This document shows positions 52,111-62,110 of a DNA stretch of 64,000 nt, piece after piece. Location of the stretch: positions 1,798,001 through 1,862,000 of the forward strand of contig NZ_CP169217.1 in assembly GCF_041897535.1 (NCBI RefSeq), written 5' to 3'. How positions within the stretch are numbered: the first letter of the stretch is position 1; the number at the start of each line of letters is the position of its first letter. The position numbers and the translations under genes were made by a program. The DNA is from Methylomicrobium lacus_A. GTDB taxonomy: Bacteria; Pseudomonadota; Gammaproteobacteria; Methylococcales; Methylomonadaceae. The notes under the pieces were generated by a model. That model saw nothing but the letters and a program-made list of their open reading frames with translations. It searched no databases and was not told the origin of the DNA.

Positions 52111-55100
52111 TTAAGCTTTCATCAAGGTGGCGAGCATTTCATCGATCTCTTCTTCCGAAAGGTCTTCCAGTCGAGAGAGAATGGATTCGGGGGGCTCGGA
52201 CATTGCCGAATCACTCCCCGTCTTGTCCTTGCCGAAGTTGGCAGGAGACGGCGCTACGGAGGAGACATCTTGTGCGGCGGATGCGATCGAAGCCAGCACC
52301 TGAGCACCCAGTTTCTCGATGGCGTTGCCTTTCATCAATTCGAGCGTCGATAACTTGACCCCCGTCTTGCGGTTTATGGCGGCCTGCAATTCCATCGCCA
52401 TCAACGAATCGACGCCCAGATTCACCAGGGATTGCCTACGGTCAATCTTGTCGGCCGGAATGCGCATGATTTCGGAAACAAGCGCTATCAGGGCGTTGAC
52501 CCCGTGCGCCTGGCGTTCCGCCTCTGGCAATGCCTGCAATTCGGCATGGAATTCGTTGGTCGCTGCGCCGTCAGGGCGCCGGTTGGCATCTGCGATCAGG
52601 TGATGATAGCGGGGCGATGCGGCCCAGGCCGGATTGAACTTGGCCCACTGGTGGCAATCGATCACTGCCGCGCCCAGTTGAACCGGGTTCCATATCAAGC
52701 TTTTTTCGAGGACTTCTAACGCTTGGGAAGGATTGAAAAAGCCGATGCCGACCCGTTTGAAATAGTCTTCGACGCTACTATCCTGAGCCACCATGCCGAC
52801 CTCGCTGAGCGCGCCCCAGTTAATGCTGACAGCCGGCAGCCCTTGCGCCCGGCGCAGGTGAGCCAGGGTATCCAGCACCACGTTCGCGGCGACGTAAGCG
52901 CCCTGCCCCGGATTGCCGATTAGCGCGCTGACCGAAGAAAACAGGACGAACACCTCCAAAGGCAGATGCCGGGTTTGCCGATGCAGATGCCACGCCCCGA
53001 GCGCTTTAGGCCGCATCACAGCAGCGAAGCGTGCAGCGTCGCCGGCATCGATCGGACTATCGTCCAGCACCGCGGCCGCGTGAAATACGCCGCGCAGCGG
53101 CGGCATGGAGGCCGCTATCTGCGTCAGCAATGCGGTCACTTCCGCTTCCTGGGACATATCCGCCGCCGCCGCGCAGACGCTGACACCGACCCGCTCCAGT
53201 TTTTTCACCAAAGCCTTGGCTTCGTCACTCGCCGCGCCGCGCCGGCCCACCAGCACCAGATGGCGAACGCCCTGTTTTGCCAGCCAACGTGCCATCGCCA
53301 TACCGAAGCCGCCGAAGCCGCCGGTAATCATATAGGTGCCGTCGGCGCGCAGCGGGAGCCTGGAAGCTCTGGCTCTTCCGACCCTCACTTCGGACGGCAA
53401 ATGGCCGTCAACCGGGATCATCACTTGCTCGCCGGCGGCTGACGCCCCCAGAAGGCCATCGTTTTTTTCGACAGCCGTCAGGTCTCGGTGATGAATCACG
53501 ACCGGTTCATAGGTACGCCGTTTCAGCAAAGCCTTGACTTCGCGCACCAGACTCAGGAACAGCTCCGGACGCTCCACCCGCAGGCTTTCAGGGCAAAGCC
53601 GGAACAGCGATCCGTTCGCCAACGTGGACAGGCTCGGCTGGTTGTCTGTGCTGGACACCATGACCATACGGCCGAGCGGGGCCAACACGGACGCGGCCTT
53701 GCCGGCATACTCGCCTTCGAATATCCCGAAGGCGACATCAATGCCATTGCCGTCGGCCAAGTCCATCACTTGTTCCGCGAAATCCGCGGAGCGGCCGTCG
53801 ATTACGAACTTCGCCCCCTGCCGCCGCACCAGTCCGACGCGACCATGTTCACCCAACGTGACGAACACTTCGGCACCGAGGCTCAACGCCACTTGAATGG
53901 CGGCCAATCCTAACGTGGTGCCGGCTTCATGGATCAACACCCGTTCGCCGACATCGACCCGCGCCAAATAATGCAGGGCGTAATGCGCCGTTACATACGG
54001 AACGACCTGGCTTGCGAAACCATCCAGCTCGTCTTTCGCGATCGACGGCAGAAGAATCGCCGCTGACGCCGGCAGAATCACTGTTTGCGCCGGTTCTCCA
54101 CGGTAGCTGATCAGTACGCTGTCGCCCGCAGACAATTCTTTCACGCGGCTTCCCGCCGCCGTGATGACCCCGGTGGCGAACAATTCGGCCTCGCCGGCTT
54201 GCGTAAAGCGCCGTGCTTCGGCATAGTTCAATGCACACCCCTGCACGGCGACCGCCACTTCATCGGCGCCCGGTTTTGCCAGATCGGCCTGAAGCAGACG
54301 CTCCGGGGTGATCTCGGCAAGTTCAGCGCCGGGTTTCTGTTTCAGGCGGCGTACATAGCGCGCTCCGTCCCGGTAGGCAATTTCCTCTTCGCCATCGGCG
54401 GCCATAAGTTCGCGCAACAGCACCGGTATCGAATCGGCATCCGGTTCCAAGTCGATAGCGCGGAACGATTGCTCCGGATATTCATTCACGGCAACCCGAA
54501 GCAAACCGATCAAGGATGTCTCTGCCAATGCGGTTTCGGCCTCGTCCGGCAGGACGGCTTGCGCGCCACAGGTAATCAACAACACCGAACCCGGACGCTG
54601 CGGACTGCTGTCGGCCAGAGCCTGGATCAGAGTCAGGCCCTCGGCAACCGTTTCGATGCCGGCCGGATCTTTAGCCCCATCGGCGTCCAGCCCCCAAAAA
54701 CAGACAATGCCTGTGAGATATCCCGGATCCACCGCTTGCAACAACGTCCCGATATCGTGACGGTCGCGGGGATTAACCTGATAACTGCCGTCATTCAATG
54801 CCGCGAAACGTTCACCACGGCATACCTTGATGCATTCGGCGGCGGTATCGTCGACACATTTCGCGAAGCTTGCACCGACGCCTTGGCCATCGAGCAGCAG
54901 CAGCCAACGGCCGGAAGGCGCCGCTGCCAACGGATCAAGAACGCTGTGTGTCCACCCGTATTCATAAAACCAATTGTCCAGATTATTTTCGATGCCATCC
55001 TCGGCCCGATTCAGGGCCTGTGCTCGCACGCCGAGAACCTCCACCAGCACATTGCCGGCATCATCGCAAAGACGGATGTCGCCCTCCACGGTATCGTCAC

Positions 55101-58100
55101 CGCCGCCGGTGCGCAGACCATGGCACCAAATGTTCGATCCCAAGCTCTGCCATAAAGCGACCCGGCGGATGGCTACCGGCACATAAACCCGGCGGTCGCT
55201 CTCGTCAAGCAATGCCAGCAGCGTTTGAAAACAAGCATCCAGCAGGGTCGGATCAAGGATGTCCATGCGCCCGTTTTCCCTAACCGCTTCCTTGCGCTCG
55301 ATACGCGCGAGGACTTCGCGGCCATCGGCGTCCCGCCACAGTTCACGGACGCCGCGGAACCAAGAGCCGTAATGCAGTCCCCGTGCCTGCATATTCCGAT
55401 AATGCCGCTCACCGTCCTGACATTCCGGACAATGACTTCGGAGCGCTTTTAAATCCACCCAGGGCTGCGCCTTCAATGGCAGCGACGACAATCGCCCGCT
55501 GGCGTGTAATGCCCAGGAATTACTGTTATCGCTACGGCTGAAAACCTTGTATTCACTGCTATCTGGATAATAGAGCGTGCGCACTTCCGGTTCCTCCCGC
55601 GCGCCGATCACCAAGGCCTTCGCAAAACGTAAGTCCTCGATCGCGCCTTCCGTACCTACGCCTATTTCGGCACGGACGGCAAAGCCCAACTCGACGTAAG
55701 CCGCGCCCGGCAAGACCACCACATCTTCCACCTTGTGATCATCCAGATACGGTTGATAGTTCGTGTTCAACACCTGACTCCAGGCCTCTTCCGGACCGTC
55801 CATGCGGAAACCCAATAAAGGATGCGTGCCTTTGCCCAAACGGTCGGCCAATGACGCCATCGATTCGTGCCAATAGGTTTCCCGCTGCCACGGATAGGTC
55901 GGCAACTTGACATAACGAGCATCTTCGGCGAATTGACGGCTCCAGTCCAACGGCGCGCCGGCCGTGTAGATTTCCGCCAAAGCCAGCAAAAACTGTGCTT
56001 TTTCCGGCTCGCCTCGGCGAAGGGACGTCACGGTCAAACCGGCAATCCCGGATGCCCGGGCACATTCCTTGATCGAGGTGGACAGTACCGGGTGCGGTCC
56101 GATTTCGAGAAACAGTCGGCGCCCGTCCGCCAACAACCCCCCAATGGCCTTGGCGAAATACACGGTCTCGCGGACATTACGGCACCAGTATTCGGCATCG
56201 TATGCCATGCCGGTTACCCGGTTTCCGGTGACGGTCGAGTACAGCGGTATTTGCGGGACTTGGGGCTCAATGTCGGCCAACGCCTCAAGCAATTCCGGCC
56301 GCAGCCGATCCATGTAAGAACTGTGAAAGGCCATCTCGACACGGAGGAAACGATTGAACACGCCTTGCTTCTCCAGCTCGGCAGCAATCACTTCGAGCGC
56401 CTCCTGATCGCCCGCCAGGGTCGTGGCCGTCGGGCTGTTCGCGGCCGCGATCGACACCCGGCTGCCATAGCCTTGCAACAACGCAGAGGCTTCGGCTTCT
56501 CCAATTCCGGCGGCTAACATAGAGCCTAGGCCTGCTGCTTTTTGTTGAATACGGCTGCGCTCGTAACTGACTTTCACCGCGTCTTCGAGGGTATATACGC
56601 CGGCCACATAAGCGGCGGCGACTTCGCCGACGCTATGCCCGACGATGGCCGCCGGTTCTATTCCGCGCGCTTTCCACATCGCGGCCAAACCCACCTGAAT
56701 GGCGAAGTTGGCAGGTTGCGCGATGCGCGTTTCGGCCATGTGGGAATCGGCCTCTTCCGCCAGCATTGCATCCAAGATGGACCAGCCTGCCGCCTTTTTG
56801 AAAATAGCGTCTATTTCCAGAACCGTTTGACGGAATACCGGATCGTCCCGATATAGTTCCCGTCCCATCGCCCACCATTGCGGGCCCATGCCGGTGAATA
56901 CGAAGACAGGGTTCTCTCCTTTCGCGGCGCAATCGCCATGAGCGACGCCCGGCGCCGGCAACCCTTCGGCAACGGCGGCGAGCTTATCCAACAAGGCGTC
57001 CCTGTCATCCGCCACCAGCGCGCAACGAAGGTCGTGATGACTGCGGCGAGCGCCGGCCGAATAGCACAAATCCCGAATACTCAGACCGTCATTGCCGGCG
57101 ATCAAACCCCGATAAGCACCCGCAAGGATCTGTAAAGCCTTGAGCGAGCGCGCGGAAATCGGCAAAATCCAGGGCCCCATATCCTCGTCTTCGGCGGCCT
57201 GAGCCGCCGTAACGCTTGCCGGCGCCTCTTCGAGAATTGCATGGGCGTTGGTGCCTCCATATCCGAATGAATTGACCCCGACCAAGGCCGGGCCTTCGCC
57301 GGCCGGCATCGGCTCCAGGTCTTTCGGCAAACGCAAGCCCAGCTCATCAAACGGAATCGCGGGATTGGGGGTTTCCAGGTTGGCGACCGGAGGAATTTGC
57401 TGGTGTTTCAGGCAAAGCGCGGCCTTGATGACGCCCGCGACCCCGGAAGCCGCTTCCAGATGACCGATATTGGCCTTGACCGAACCGACGAGGCAAGGGT
57501 CGCCCACGGCGCGCTCGCTGCCGATCACCGCGCCCAGGGCGCGCACTTCCAGCGGATCGCCGACCGCGGTACCGGTTCCGTGCGCCTCGAAATAGCGGAT
57601 ATTGCCGGGTTTCACGCCCGCGTCCCGGCAAACCCTGCGCACCAGTTGCTCCTGGGCGTCGGGATTCGGAACGGTGATCCCGTTGGTTCTCCCGTCCTGG
57701 TTAACGCCAGTCCCCCGGATGACCGCATGGATCGCGTCCCGATCCCTGAGCGCCTCCGACAACGGCTTCAGCACGACGATACCGGCGCCTTCACCGCGTC
57801 CGTAACCGTCGGCTCTCGCATCAAAGCTCTTGCAACGGCCATCCTTGGCCAGAAAGCCACCCTTGCACATCGAAATCGGATTCTCAGGCCGGTACATGAT
57901 ATTTACCCCACCCGCCACCGCCAAGGAGCACTCGCCACGGCGCAGGGCTTGGCAAGCCTGATGCACGGCGACCAGTGAAGAGGAGCAGGCGGTATCTATC
58001 GCGATATTGGGACCACGCAGATCGAATACATAGGAAAGGCGATTGGCCAGAATACTCAACGTCGAACTGACCGCCGTATGGGTGCCGATCAAGGCGCGAT

Positions 58101-58545
58101 TCAAAGGGCTCAGTTGGGTCAGCATGTTGTCGAACATGAATCCGCCGACGTACACCCCGGTATCCGAACCGGACAGTTTTTCAGCTGCCAAACCGGCATC
58201 TTCAAATGCCTCCCAGGTCACCTCGAGTAAGACACGTTGTTGCGGATCCAGATATTCAGCCTCACGCGGGGACATCCCGAAAAATAAGGCATCAAATTGA
58301 TCTATTTTCTGACCAATGAACCCCCCAGCCCGCACATACATCTTGCCCGGCTTGTCCGGATCAGAATCCCAGAAACGATCGATATTCCAACGATCCTCCG
58401 GCACCTCGACGATGCCGTCCTTTCCTTCCGCCATCATTTTCCAAAACGCGTCGGGACTATCACTGCCGCCGGGAAATCTGCATCCCATGCCGATGATGGC
58501 AATAGGCTCGTTGATTGTAGTCTCTACATCAGTTAGTCTCTTCAT
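52111..58545 (-). CDS. Reducing type I polyketide synthase, KS-AT-DH-ER-KR-ACP
   Basis: A 2144-residue one-module PKS. KS ~10-435 (DTACSSS, EAHGTGT, NIGHLEA: Cys and both His kept). AT ~540-850 (FTGMGPQ, GHSVGEVAAAY, MAFHSSYMD; Phe there suggests malonyl-CoA). DH ~910-1180 with H-K-V-E-D-V-V-V-L-P (usual Gly is Asp) and LDACFQ. A KR structural half ~1190-1390. ER ~1390-1690 with an odd GTTLG in place of GGVG. KR ~1740-1920 (TGGFGGFG; LDD; SSVSALIGNPGQGAYVAAN). ACP ~2000-2080 (GVDSLMAM). No methyltransferase or loading module. The ATG at 58545 follows GGAG. 13 nt separate it from the NRPS gene. Confidence 0.95.
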   Translation of the reverse strand: MKRLTDVETTINEPIAIIGMGCRFPGGSDSPDAFWKMMAEGKDGIVEVPEDRWNIDRFWDSDPDKPGKMYVRAGGFIGQKIDQFDALFFGMSPREAEYLDPQQRVLLEVTWEAFEDAGLAAEKLSGSDTGVYVGGFMFDNMLTQLSPLNRALIGTHTAVSSTLSILANRLSYVFDLRGPNIAIDTACSSSLVAVHQACQALRRGECSLAVAGGVNIMYRPENPISMCKGGFLAKDGRCKSFDARADGYGRGEGAGIVVLKPLSEALRDRDAIHAVIRGTGVNQDGRTNGITVPNPDAQEQLVRRVCRDAGVKPGNIRYFEAHGTGTAVGDPLEVRALGAVIGSERAVGDPCLVGSVKANIGHLEAASGVAGVIKAALCLKHQQIPPVANLETPNPAIPFDELGLRLPKDLEPMPAGEGPALVGVNSFGYGGTNAHAILEEAPASVTAAQAAEDEDMGPWILPISARSLKALQILAGAYRGLIAGNDGLSIRDLCYSAGARRSHHDLRCALVADDRDALLDKLAAVAEGLPAPGVAHGDCAAKGENPVFVFTGMGPQWWAMGRELYRDDPVFRQTVLEIDAIFKKAAGWSILDAMLAEEADSHMAETRIAQPANFAIQVGLAAMWKARGIEPAAIVGHSVGEVAAAYVAGVYTLEDAVKVSYERSRIQQKAAGLGSMLAAGIGEAEASALLQGYGSRVSIAAANSPTATTLAGDQEALEVIAAELEKQGVFNRFLRVEMAFHSSYMDRLRPELLEALADIEPQVPQIPLYSTVTGNRVTGMAYDAEYWCRNVRETVYFAKAIGGLLADGRRLFLEIGPHPVLSTSIKECARASGIAGLTVTSLRRGEPEKAQFLLALAEIYTAGAPLDWSRQFAEDARYVKLPTYPWQRETYWHESMASLADRLGKGTHPLLGFRMDGPEEAWSQVLNTNYQPYLDDHKVEDVVVLPGAAYVELGFAVRAEIGVGTEGAIEDLRFAKALVIGAREEPEVRTLYYPDSSEYKVFSRSDNSNSWALHASGRLSSLPLKAQPWVDLKALRSHCPECQDGERHYRNMQARGLHYGSWFRGVRELWRDADGREVLARIERKEAVRENGRMDILDPTLLDACFQTLLALLDESDRRVYVPVAIRRVALWQSLGSNIWCHGLRTGGGDDTVEGDIRLCDDAGNVLVEVLGVRAQALNRAEDGIENNLDNWFYEYGWTHSVLDPLAAAPSGRWLLLLDGQGVGASFAKCVDDTAAECIKVCRGERFAALNDGSYQVNPRDRHDIGTLLQAVDPGYLTGIVCFWGLDADGAKDPAGIETVAEGLTLIQALADSSPQRPGSVLLITCGAQAVLPDEAETALAETSLIGLLRVAVNEYPEQSFRAIDLEPDADSIPVLLRELMAADGEEEIAYRDGARYVRRLKQKPGAELAEITPERLLQADLAKPGADEVAVAVQGCALNYAEARRFTQAGEAELFATGVITAAGSRVKELSAGDSVLISYRGEPAQTVILPASAAILLPSIAKDELDGFASQVVPYVTAHYALHYLARVDVGERVLIHEAGTTLGLAAIQVALSLGAEVFVTLGEHGRVGLVRRQGAKFVIDGRSADFAEQVMDLADGNGIDVAFGIFEGEYAGKAASVLAPLGRMVMVSSTDNQPSLSTLANGSLFRLCPESLRVERPELFLSLVREVKALLKRRTYEPVVIHHRDLTAVEKNDGLLGASAAGEQVMIPVDGHLPSEVRVGRARASRLPLRADGTYMITGGFGGFGMAMARWLAKQGVRHLVLVGRRGAASDEAKALVKKLERVGVSVCAAAADMSQEAEVTALLTQIAASMPPLRGVFHAAAVLDDSPIDAGDAARFAAVMRPKALGAWHLHRQTRHLPLEVFVLFSSVSALIGNPGQGAYVAANVVLDTLAHLRRAQGLPAVSINWGALSEVGMVAQDSSVEDYFKRVGIGFFNPSQALEVLEKSLIWNPVQLGAAVIDCHQWAKFNPAWAASPRYHHLIADANRRPDGAATNEFHAELQALPEAERQAHGVNALIALVSEIMRIPADKIDRRQSLVNLGVDSLMAMELQAAINRKTGVKLSTLELMKGNAIEKLGAQVLASIASAAQDVSSVAPSPANFGKDKTGSDSAMSEPPESILSRLEDLSEEEIDEMLATLMKA

Positions 58546-58982
58546 TTCTAATCTCCGCAAATCGAATGCTTACTAGAGGTCATATCAAAGGGTTTCTGCA
58601 GACATTAATATCAAGCAACATGAAGTATTAAGTGCAGCGTAAGTATAAAAAATAAATAACTACTTAATTTGCTTAGCAAAAAACCGTCCACTAAGCGAAT
58701 GAACGTGAGCAAATTGTAATTCTTCAAATATTTATTACACGGTATAAATTCACAGCTTTTACGTTAAAATTCACGGGCTTTATGTGAAAATTCACACTGC
58801 TGAAATCGGCGCGCTACACATGGCGGGCATGCGCAAAAGAAGAAATGCCAAAACGAGAGGTCGGAATTAGCGAATTCGGTTGTAGCCGCTGGCGTCTACG
58901 GAATTCGGCGGAGCATCAGCCGCGACGTCATGATGCCCCGGCTTATTGAAGTGTGCGGTTCTTTTTCAGGCTTGCGGAAGAC
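58546..58982. promoter_or_regulatory. Upstream region of the PKS operon
   Basis: A ~437-bp AT-rich gap between the PKS start and the end of the SDR gene (same strand). It should carry the promoter for the whole biosynthetic operon. Contains the three spaced AAATTCAC boxes described separately, and two GAATTCGG copies around 58870-58910. No gene is seen in it. Confidence 0.6.
58746..58795. promoter_or_regulatory. Three AAATTCAC boxes at exact 21-bp spacing
   Basis: AAATTCAC occurs at 58746, 58767 and 58788, i.e. two helical turns apart each time. The spacers share a CTTTA core (GCTTTTACG and GGCTTTATG). Two further A residues precede some copies. This looks like an array of binding sites on one DNA face, about 200 bp before the PKS start. 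The regulator is unknown. Confidence 0.65.
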
Positions 58983-59708
58983 TCAATACTCCCAACCGCC
59001 CGCAACCGAAAGCAAGGAGCCTGTGATCATTTCAGGGCTGTCATAGAGCAGCCAGGCGACCGTGGTGCCGATTTCATGGGGCTGCACCGGACGGCCGTAC
59101 GGAATCTGCGCAGCCATCGCCTGCCTTTCCTCGGCGTTGATGTCTTCATCCTCGGTCAGGCCGGGGCAGATCGCATTGACCCGTACCTTGTCCTGAGCCA
59201 GGGCGACCGCGAGGCTTTTGGTCAAGGCCGCGACGCCGGTTTTCGCGGCCGAGTAGCCGGCGGACATCGGCCAAGCCTTGATGTTTTCGACGCCGGCGAA
59301 GGCGAAATTGACGATCTGGCCCTGGCTGTTGCGCAGGGCGTCCAGCGCGTAATAGCTGGTATGGAAACAGCAATTCAGATTCAAGTCGATGTCGGCCAGC
59401 CAGTCCTCCGGCGTCACTTCCAGAATGTTTTTGTAAACGTAGGGGCCGACCACATTGATCAAGCCGTCGATCCGGCCGAAGCGTTCGAGCGCATGCTCGA
59501 TCAATGCCTTCGCGTTTTCGGGCCGGGTCAAATCCGCCTGGTAAAAACTGTAGGCGCAGCCTTTCGTGTCCAGCCACTCGGCAAGCCTCTCGGCTTTCTC
59601 TTGATTCGCATGGTAGTGCAGCACCAGCTCCGCGCCGCGTTCGGCCAAGGCTTTACAGACTGCCATGCCGATGGCCGAAGTGCTGCCGGTGATCAATAGT
59701 GTTTTCAT
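58983..59708 (-). CDS. SDR-family oxidoreductase
   Basis: A 241-residue short-chain dehydrogenase: nucleotide-binding TGSTSAIGMAV (residues ~7-17), a central NVVGPYVYKN, and Tyr-x3-Lys (YSAAK near 152). Some parts recall pteridine/dihydromonapterin reductases (long N-terminal region LVLHYHANQEKAERL), so a pterin substrate is possible but unproven. It precedes the GNAT/C39 gene order on the same strand (28-nt gap from that gene) and lies upstream of the PKS operon, but a link to either is not shown. Confidence 0.8.
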   Translation of the reverse strand: MKTLLITGSTSAIGMAVCKALAERGAELVLHYHANQEKAERLAEWLDTKGCAYSFYQADLTRPENAKALIEHALERFGRIDGLINVVGPYVYKNILEVTPEDWLADIDLNLNCCFHTSYYALDALRNSQGQIVNFAFAGVENIKAWPMSAGYSAAKTGVAALTKSLAVALAQDKVRVNAICPGLTEDEDINAEERQAMAAQIPYGRPVQPHEIGTTVAWLLYDSPEMITGSLLSVAGGWEY

Positions 59709-59736
59709 TCTATTTTTCCTTGAAATGCCGCCGGTT

Positions 59737-60846
59737 TCAGTCCGGCCAGAGAATCACCGCCGTACGCAGACGGTTCTTGCCGAAGCAGGACATGCGGTCG
59801 AAATCGGCGCGCGCGATCGGCACGAACTGGCAATCCAGCTCGCTCTTGTGATCTTCCTCGGGATCGGGGTCGTGCATGTACAGGCAGGCATCGTCGAAGC
59901 CGCTCATCACGACCCAGTGCGGCGCTTTCTTCCGGTCCAGTTGATAGGTGCTGATCAGGATCAAAGGAATCGCGCCGGCCTTGAAGGTGCCGATCAGTTC
60001 GTCCTGGGTGATGTTGGTGTAATGCACCGCAATCGCCTGCGCCTCGGCCTCGCGTTTGAACGCATTATCGACCAGCTCGACGATCTGTTTTTTATCCTCG
60101 CTGCGCACACCGTCGATGAAGAGGGTCTCGCTCTGATTGATCCAGACTTCGACCCTAAAACCGCGCCGCTTCGCCGCCAGCGCCAGGCCGACCGGATGGC
60201 AGCCGCCGTGGCCTGAGGTCATGAAGATCGTGGTCGCCTCCCGCCACAGATTGATTTCTTCCTCGCGCGAAGGCTGGTAGGCATCGTTCAGCCCGTGCAT
60301 CGCCATCATCAGCGAAGCCGGGCCGCAGGTGAAAGGCGTCGTTTGTTTGAGCCAATGCACGGTCCGGTGCTGCAAGGTGTCCTGATAATGGCGAATCAGT
60401 TTCTGGAAGCGGATCGCATCCTTGTGATCCTGGTAATAATCGCGGTACAGGCCGAATTTTTGAAACCCCAGGGACTGGTACAGCCGGATCGCGGGCATAT
60501 TATCGACGCTAACTTCGAGCCTGAGATACAACCGTCCGCTGTCGTGCGCGGCCTGTTCGCCCGCCGCCATCAGTTTTTTGGCGATGCCGAAACCTCTGAG
60601 CCGAGGCTCGACCGCCAGCGAATAAATCCGCGCCAGCCGGGTGCCGGGATGATAGATGATCAGGATGTAGCCGGCGATGCGGCCGTCGAATTCGGCGACC
60701 AGGAGCGCCCGGTGCTCGGTCGTTATCCAGTGTTTGAAACTGCGCCGGCTCAAGCGGTCGGTATCGAAACTGGCGTTTTCGAGCTTGACCAGCCCTTCGA
60801 GATCGTTCGGACGGACCGGCCGGATCAGGATGTCTTCGCTGTTCAT
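59737..60846 (-). CDS. GNAT acetyltransferase fused to a C39-peptidase-like domain
   Basis: A 369-residue protein. Residues ~1-150 are a RimI-like GNAT domain (LARIYSLAVEPRLRGFGIAKKLM with the acetyl-CoA motif; NMPAIRLYQSLGFQKFG). Residues ~165-369 resemble peptidase C39-type domains (TPFTCGPASLMMAMHGL with the Cys near 176; HWVVMSGFDDACLYMHDPD with the His near 313). Such fusions exist in other proteobacteria, with unknown substrate. The start at 60846 overlaps the M14-like gene by 4 nt. Confidence 0.82.
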   Translation of the reverse strand: MNSEDILIRPVRPNDLEGLVKLENASFDTDRLSRRSFKHWITTEHRALLVAEFDGRIAGYILIIYHPGTRLARIYSLAVEPRLRGFGIAKKLMAAGEQAAHDSGRLYLRLEVSVDNMPAIRLYQSLGFQKFGLYRDYYQDHKDAIRFQKLIRHYQDTLQHRTVHWLKQTTPFTCGPASLMMAMHGLNDAYQPSREEEINLWREATTIFMTSGHGGCHPVGLALAAKRRGFRVEVWINQSETLFIDGVRSEDKKQIVELVDNAFKREAEAQAIAVHYTNITQDELIGTFKAGAIPLILISTYQLDRKKAPHWVVMSGFDDACLYMHDPDPEEDHKSELDCQFVPIARADFDRMSCFGKNRLRTAVILWPD

Positions 60847-61934
60847 AATCCCGCCAATGCCTGCGCGATCACCTGCCGGGCGCGGAACAGCACCATTTCC
60901 CGCCAGGCCCGGTCGGCCGGACAAAAATGCTGCAACATCGCGAGGCTGTGCTGACGGCGCAGTTCGATCGATACGGGCTCGGCCCAGAGTCGATGATCGC
61001 GCCGCAGCACCTCGAACAGCCGGTCGGTGCTGTAGCTGCCGAATTCGAGTGTGATGTAGCAGCTGCGCTCGTTCATGATCTTGTGCCAGGCATAGTCGAG
61101 CAGGCCGGTTTTCGGCACCGAACTGGAGGTGCCGAGCAAAGGCAGCGTGACCGAATCGCCATAGAGGCTGAGCGCCGCCTGCGTGCCCGCGCTGTCCGGC
61201 TCGTGATCGCAGATGACCTCGCCGTAGCCGTAGGCGCCGAGGCCGGTATGCAAGTCGATCACCGCCAGATCGCGCTGGCATAGCGCATAGATTTCGATCA
61301 CTTGTTCGATGACCTGGCGCCCGTGACTGGGCTGGCTGCCGCCATAACAGGCCCCCTTCGGATCGTGGTATTGGCCTGCGCTGACCGCCTTCTCGAACGC
61401 AATCCGCCCATGCCGGCGTTCAAAATCGGCCAACAGCCTCTGCCGTTGCTCGGCATCGTCCAGAAACAGCGCTTCGCGGAGCTCCGTATAGCCGTCGTTC
61501 GCGGGCAAGGGCTCTGTAAAATCGACAAAATTGCGGTTCAGGTCGACCCCGTCCGCATCGCAGCGCCGCCGCCAGGCATAGCCCCACGGCGTCAACGCAT
61601 GAATGATCAACAACGCGGCGCCTTCCGGCAAGCCGATATGGCCTTCGGCCAGCATCAACAAATGCTCGCTTTGAATCGCGCTGCCCGCATAACCTTCGAT
61701 CCCGTGCGTGCCGCCGATCAGCACGACGACGCTTTCCGCATCCTCGGGGCCGATCCAGGCGCTGTCGGTAAACAGCGGCTCGCCCTCAGGACCTGCGCCT
61801 GGACAGTGAAAAGACCGGTGGTCGATATTGAAGGGCAAGCCGGCCAACAGCGCCAGCCAACGCTGCCTGGCGGCGGCATAGCCGTCTGGAAAAACCTCGG
61901 TATTCAACGGGACGAGCGGTAAACGGTAAGACAT
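60843..61934 (-). CDS. DUF2817 / M14-like carboxypeptidase
   Basis: A 363-residue zinc-peptidase-like protein: GGTHGIEGYAGS (residues ~75-86, carrying the His-x-x-Glu pair), DGVDLNRNFVDF, and DLHTGLGAYG (the third zinc His) are the M14/DUF2817 elements; the late EFGSYSTDRLFEVLR holds the probable general-base Glu. No signal peptide. It overlaps the GNAT/C39 gene by 4 nt, so the two probably work together on a peptide or amide substrate. Confidence 0.82.
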   Translation of the reverse strand: MSYRLPLVPLNTEVFPDGYAAARQRWLALLAGLPFNIDHRSFHCPGAGPEGEPLFTDSAWIGPEDAESVVVLIGGTHGIEGYAGSAIQSEHLLMLAEGHIGLPEGAALLIIHALTPWGYAWRRRCDADGVDLNRNFVDFTEPLPANDGYTELREALFLDDAEQRQRLLADFERRHGRIAFEKAVSAGQYHDPKGACYGGSQPSHGRQVIEQVIEIYALCQRDLAVIDLHTGLGAYGYGEVICDHEPDSAGTQAALSLYGDSVTLPLLGTSSSVPKTGLLDYAWHKIMNERSCYITLEFGSYSTDRLFEVLRRDHRLWAEPVSIELRRQHSLAMLQHFCPADRAWREMVLFRARQVIAQALAGL

Positions 61935-62110
61935 AAAACCTGCAAGACTTCTTCGCTTAGAAAGCATTTATCGTAACACGTTGCGGCGCCGGCTTCCTAC
62001 CTGCGCCAATGATCGCCAAAATCGTCTCGCCTTAGGCCCTAAGGCTTATGCAAAGGAATGCAAGCTTCCTGATCGACTCGCTGTTGTTGATCAATCGCGC
62101 ATGCCGTCGG

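Noticed and set aside
58746..58795. Possible CRISPR-like array
   Set aside because: Only an 8-bp core repeats three times at 21-bp spacing; spacers are not unique inserts and no cas genes occur.
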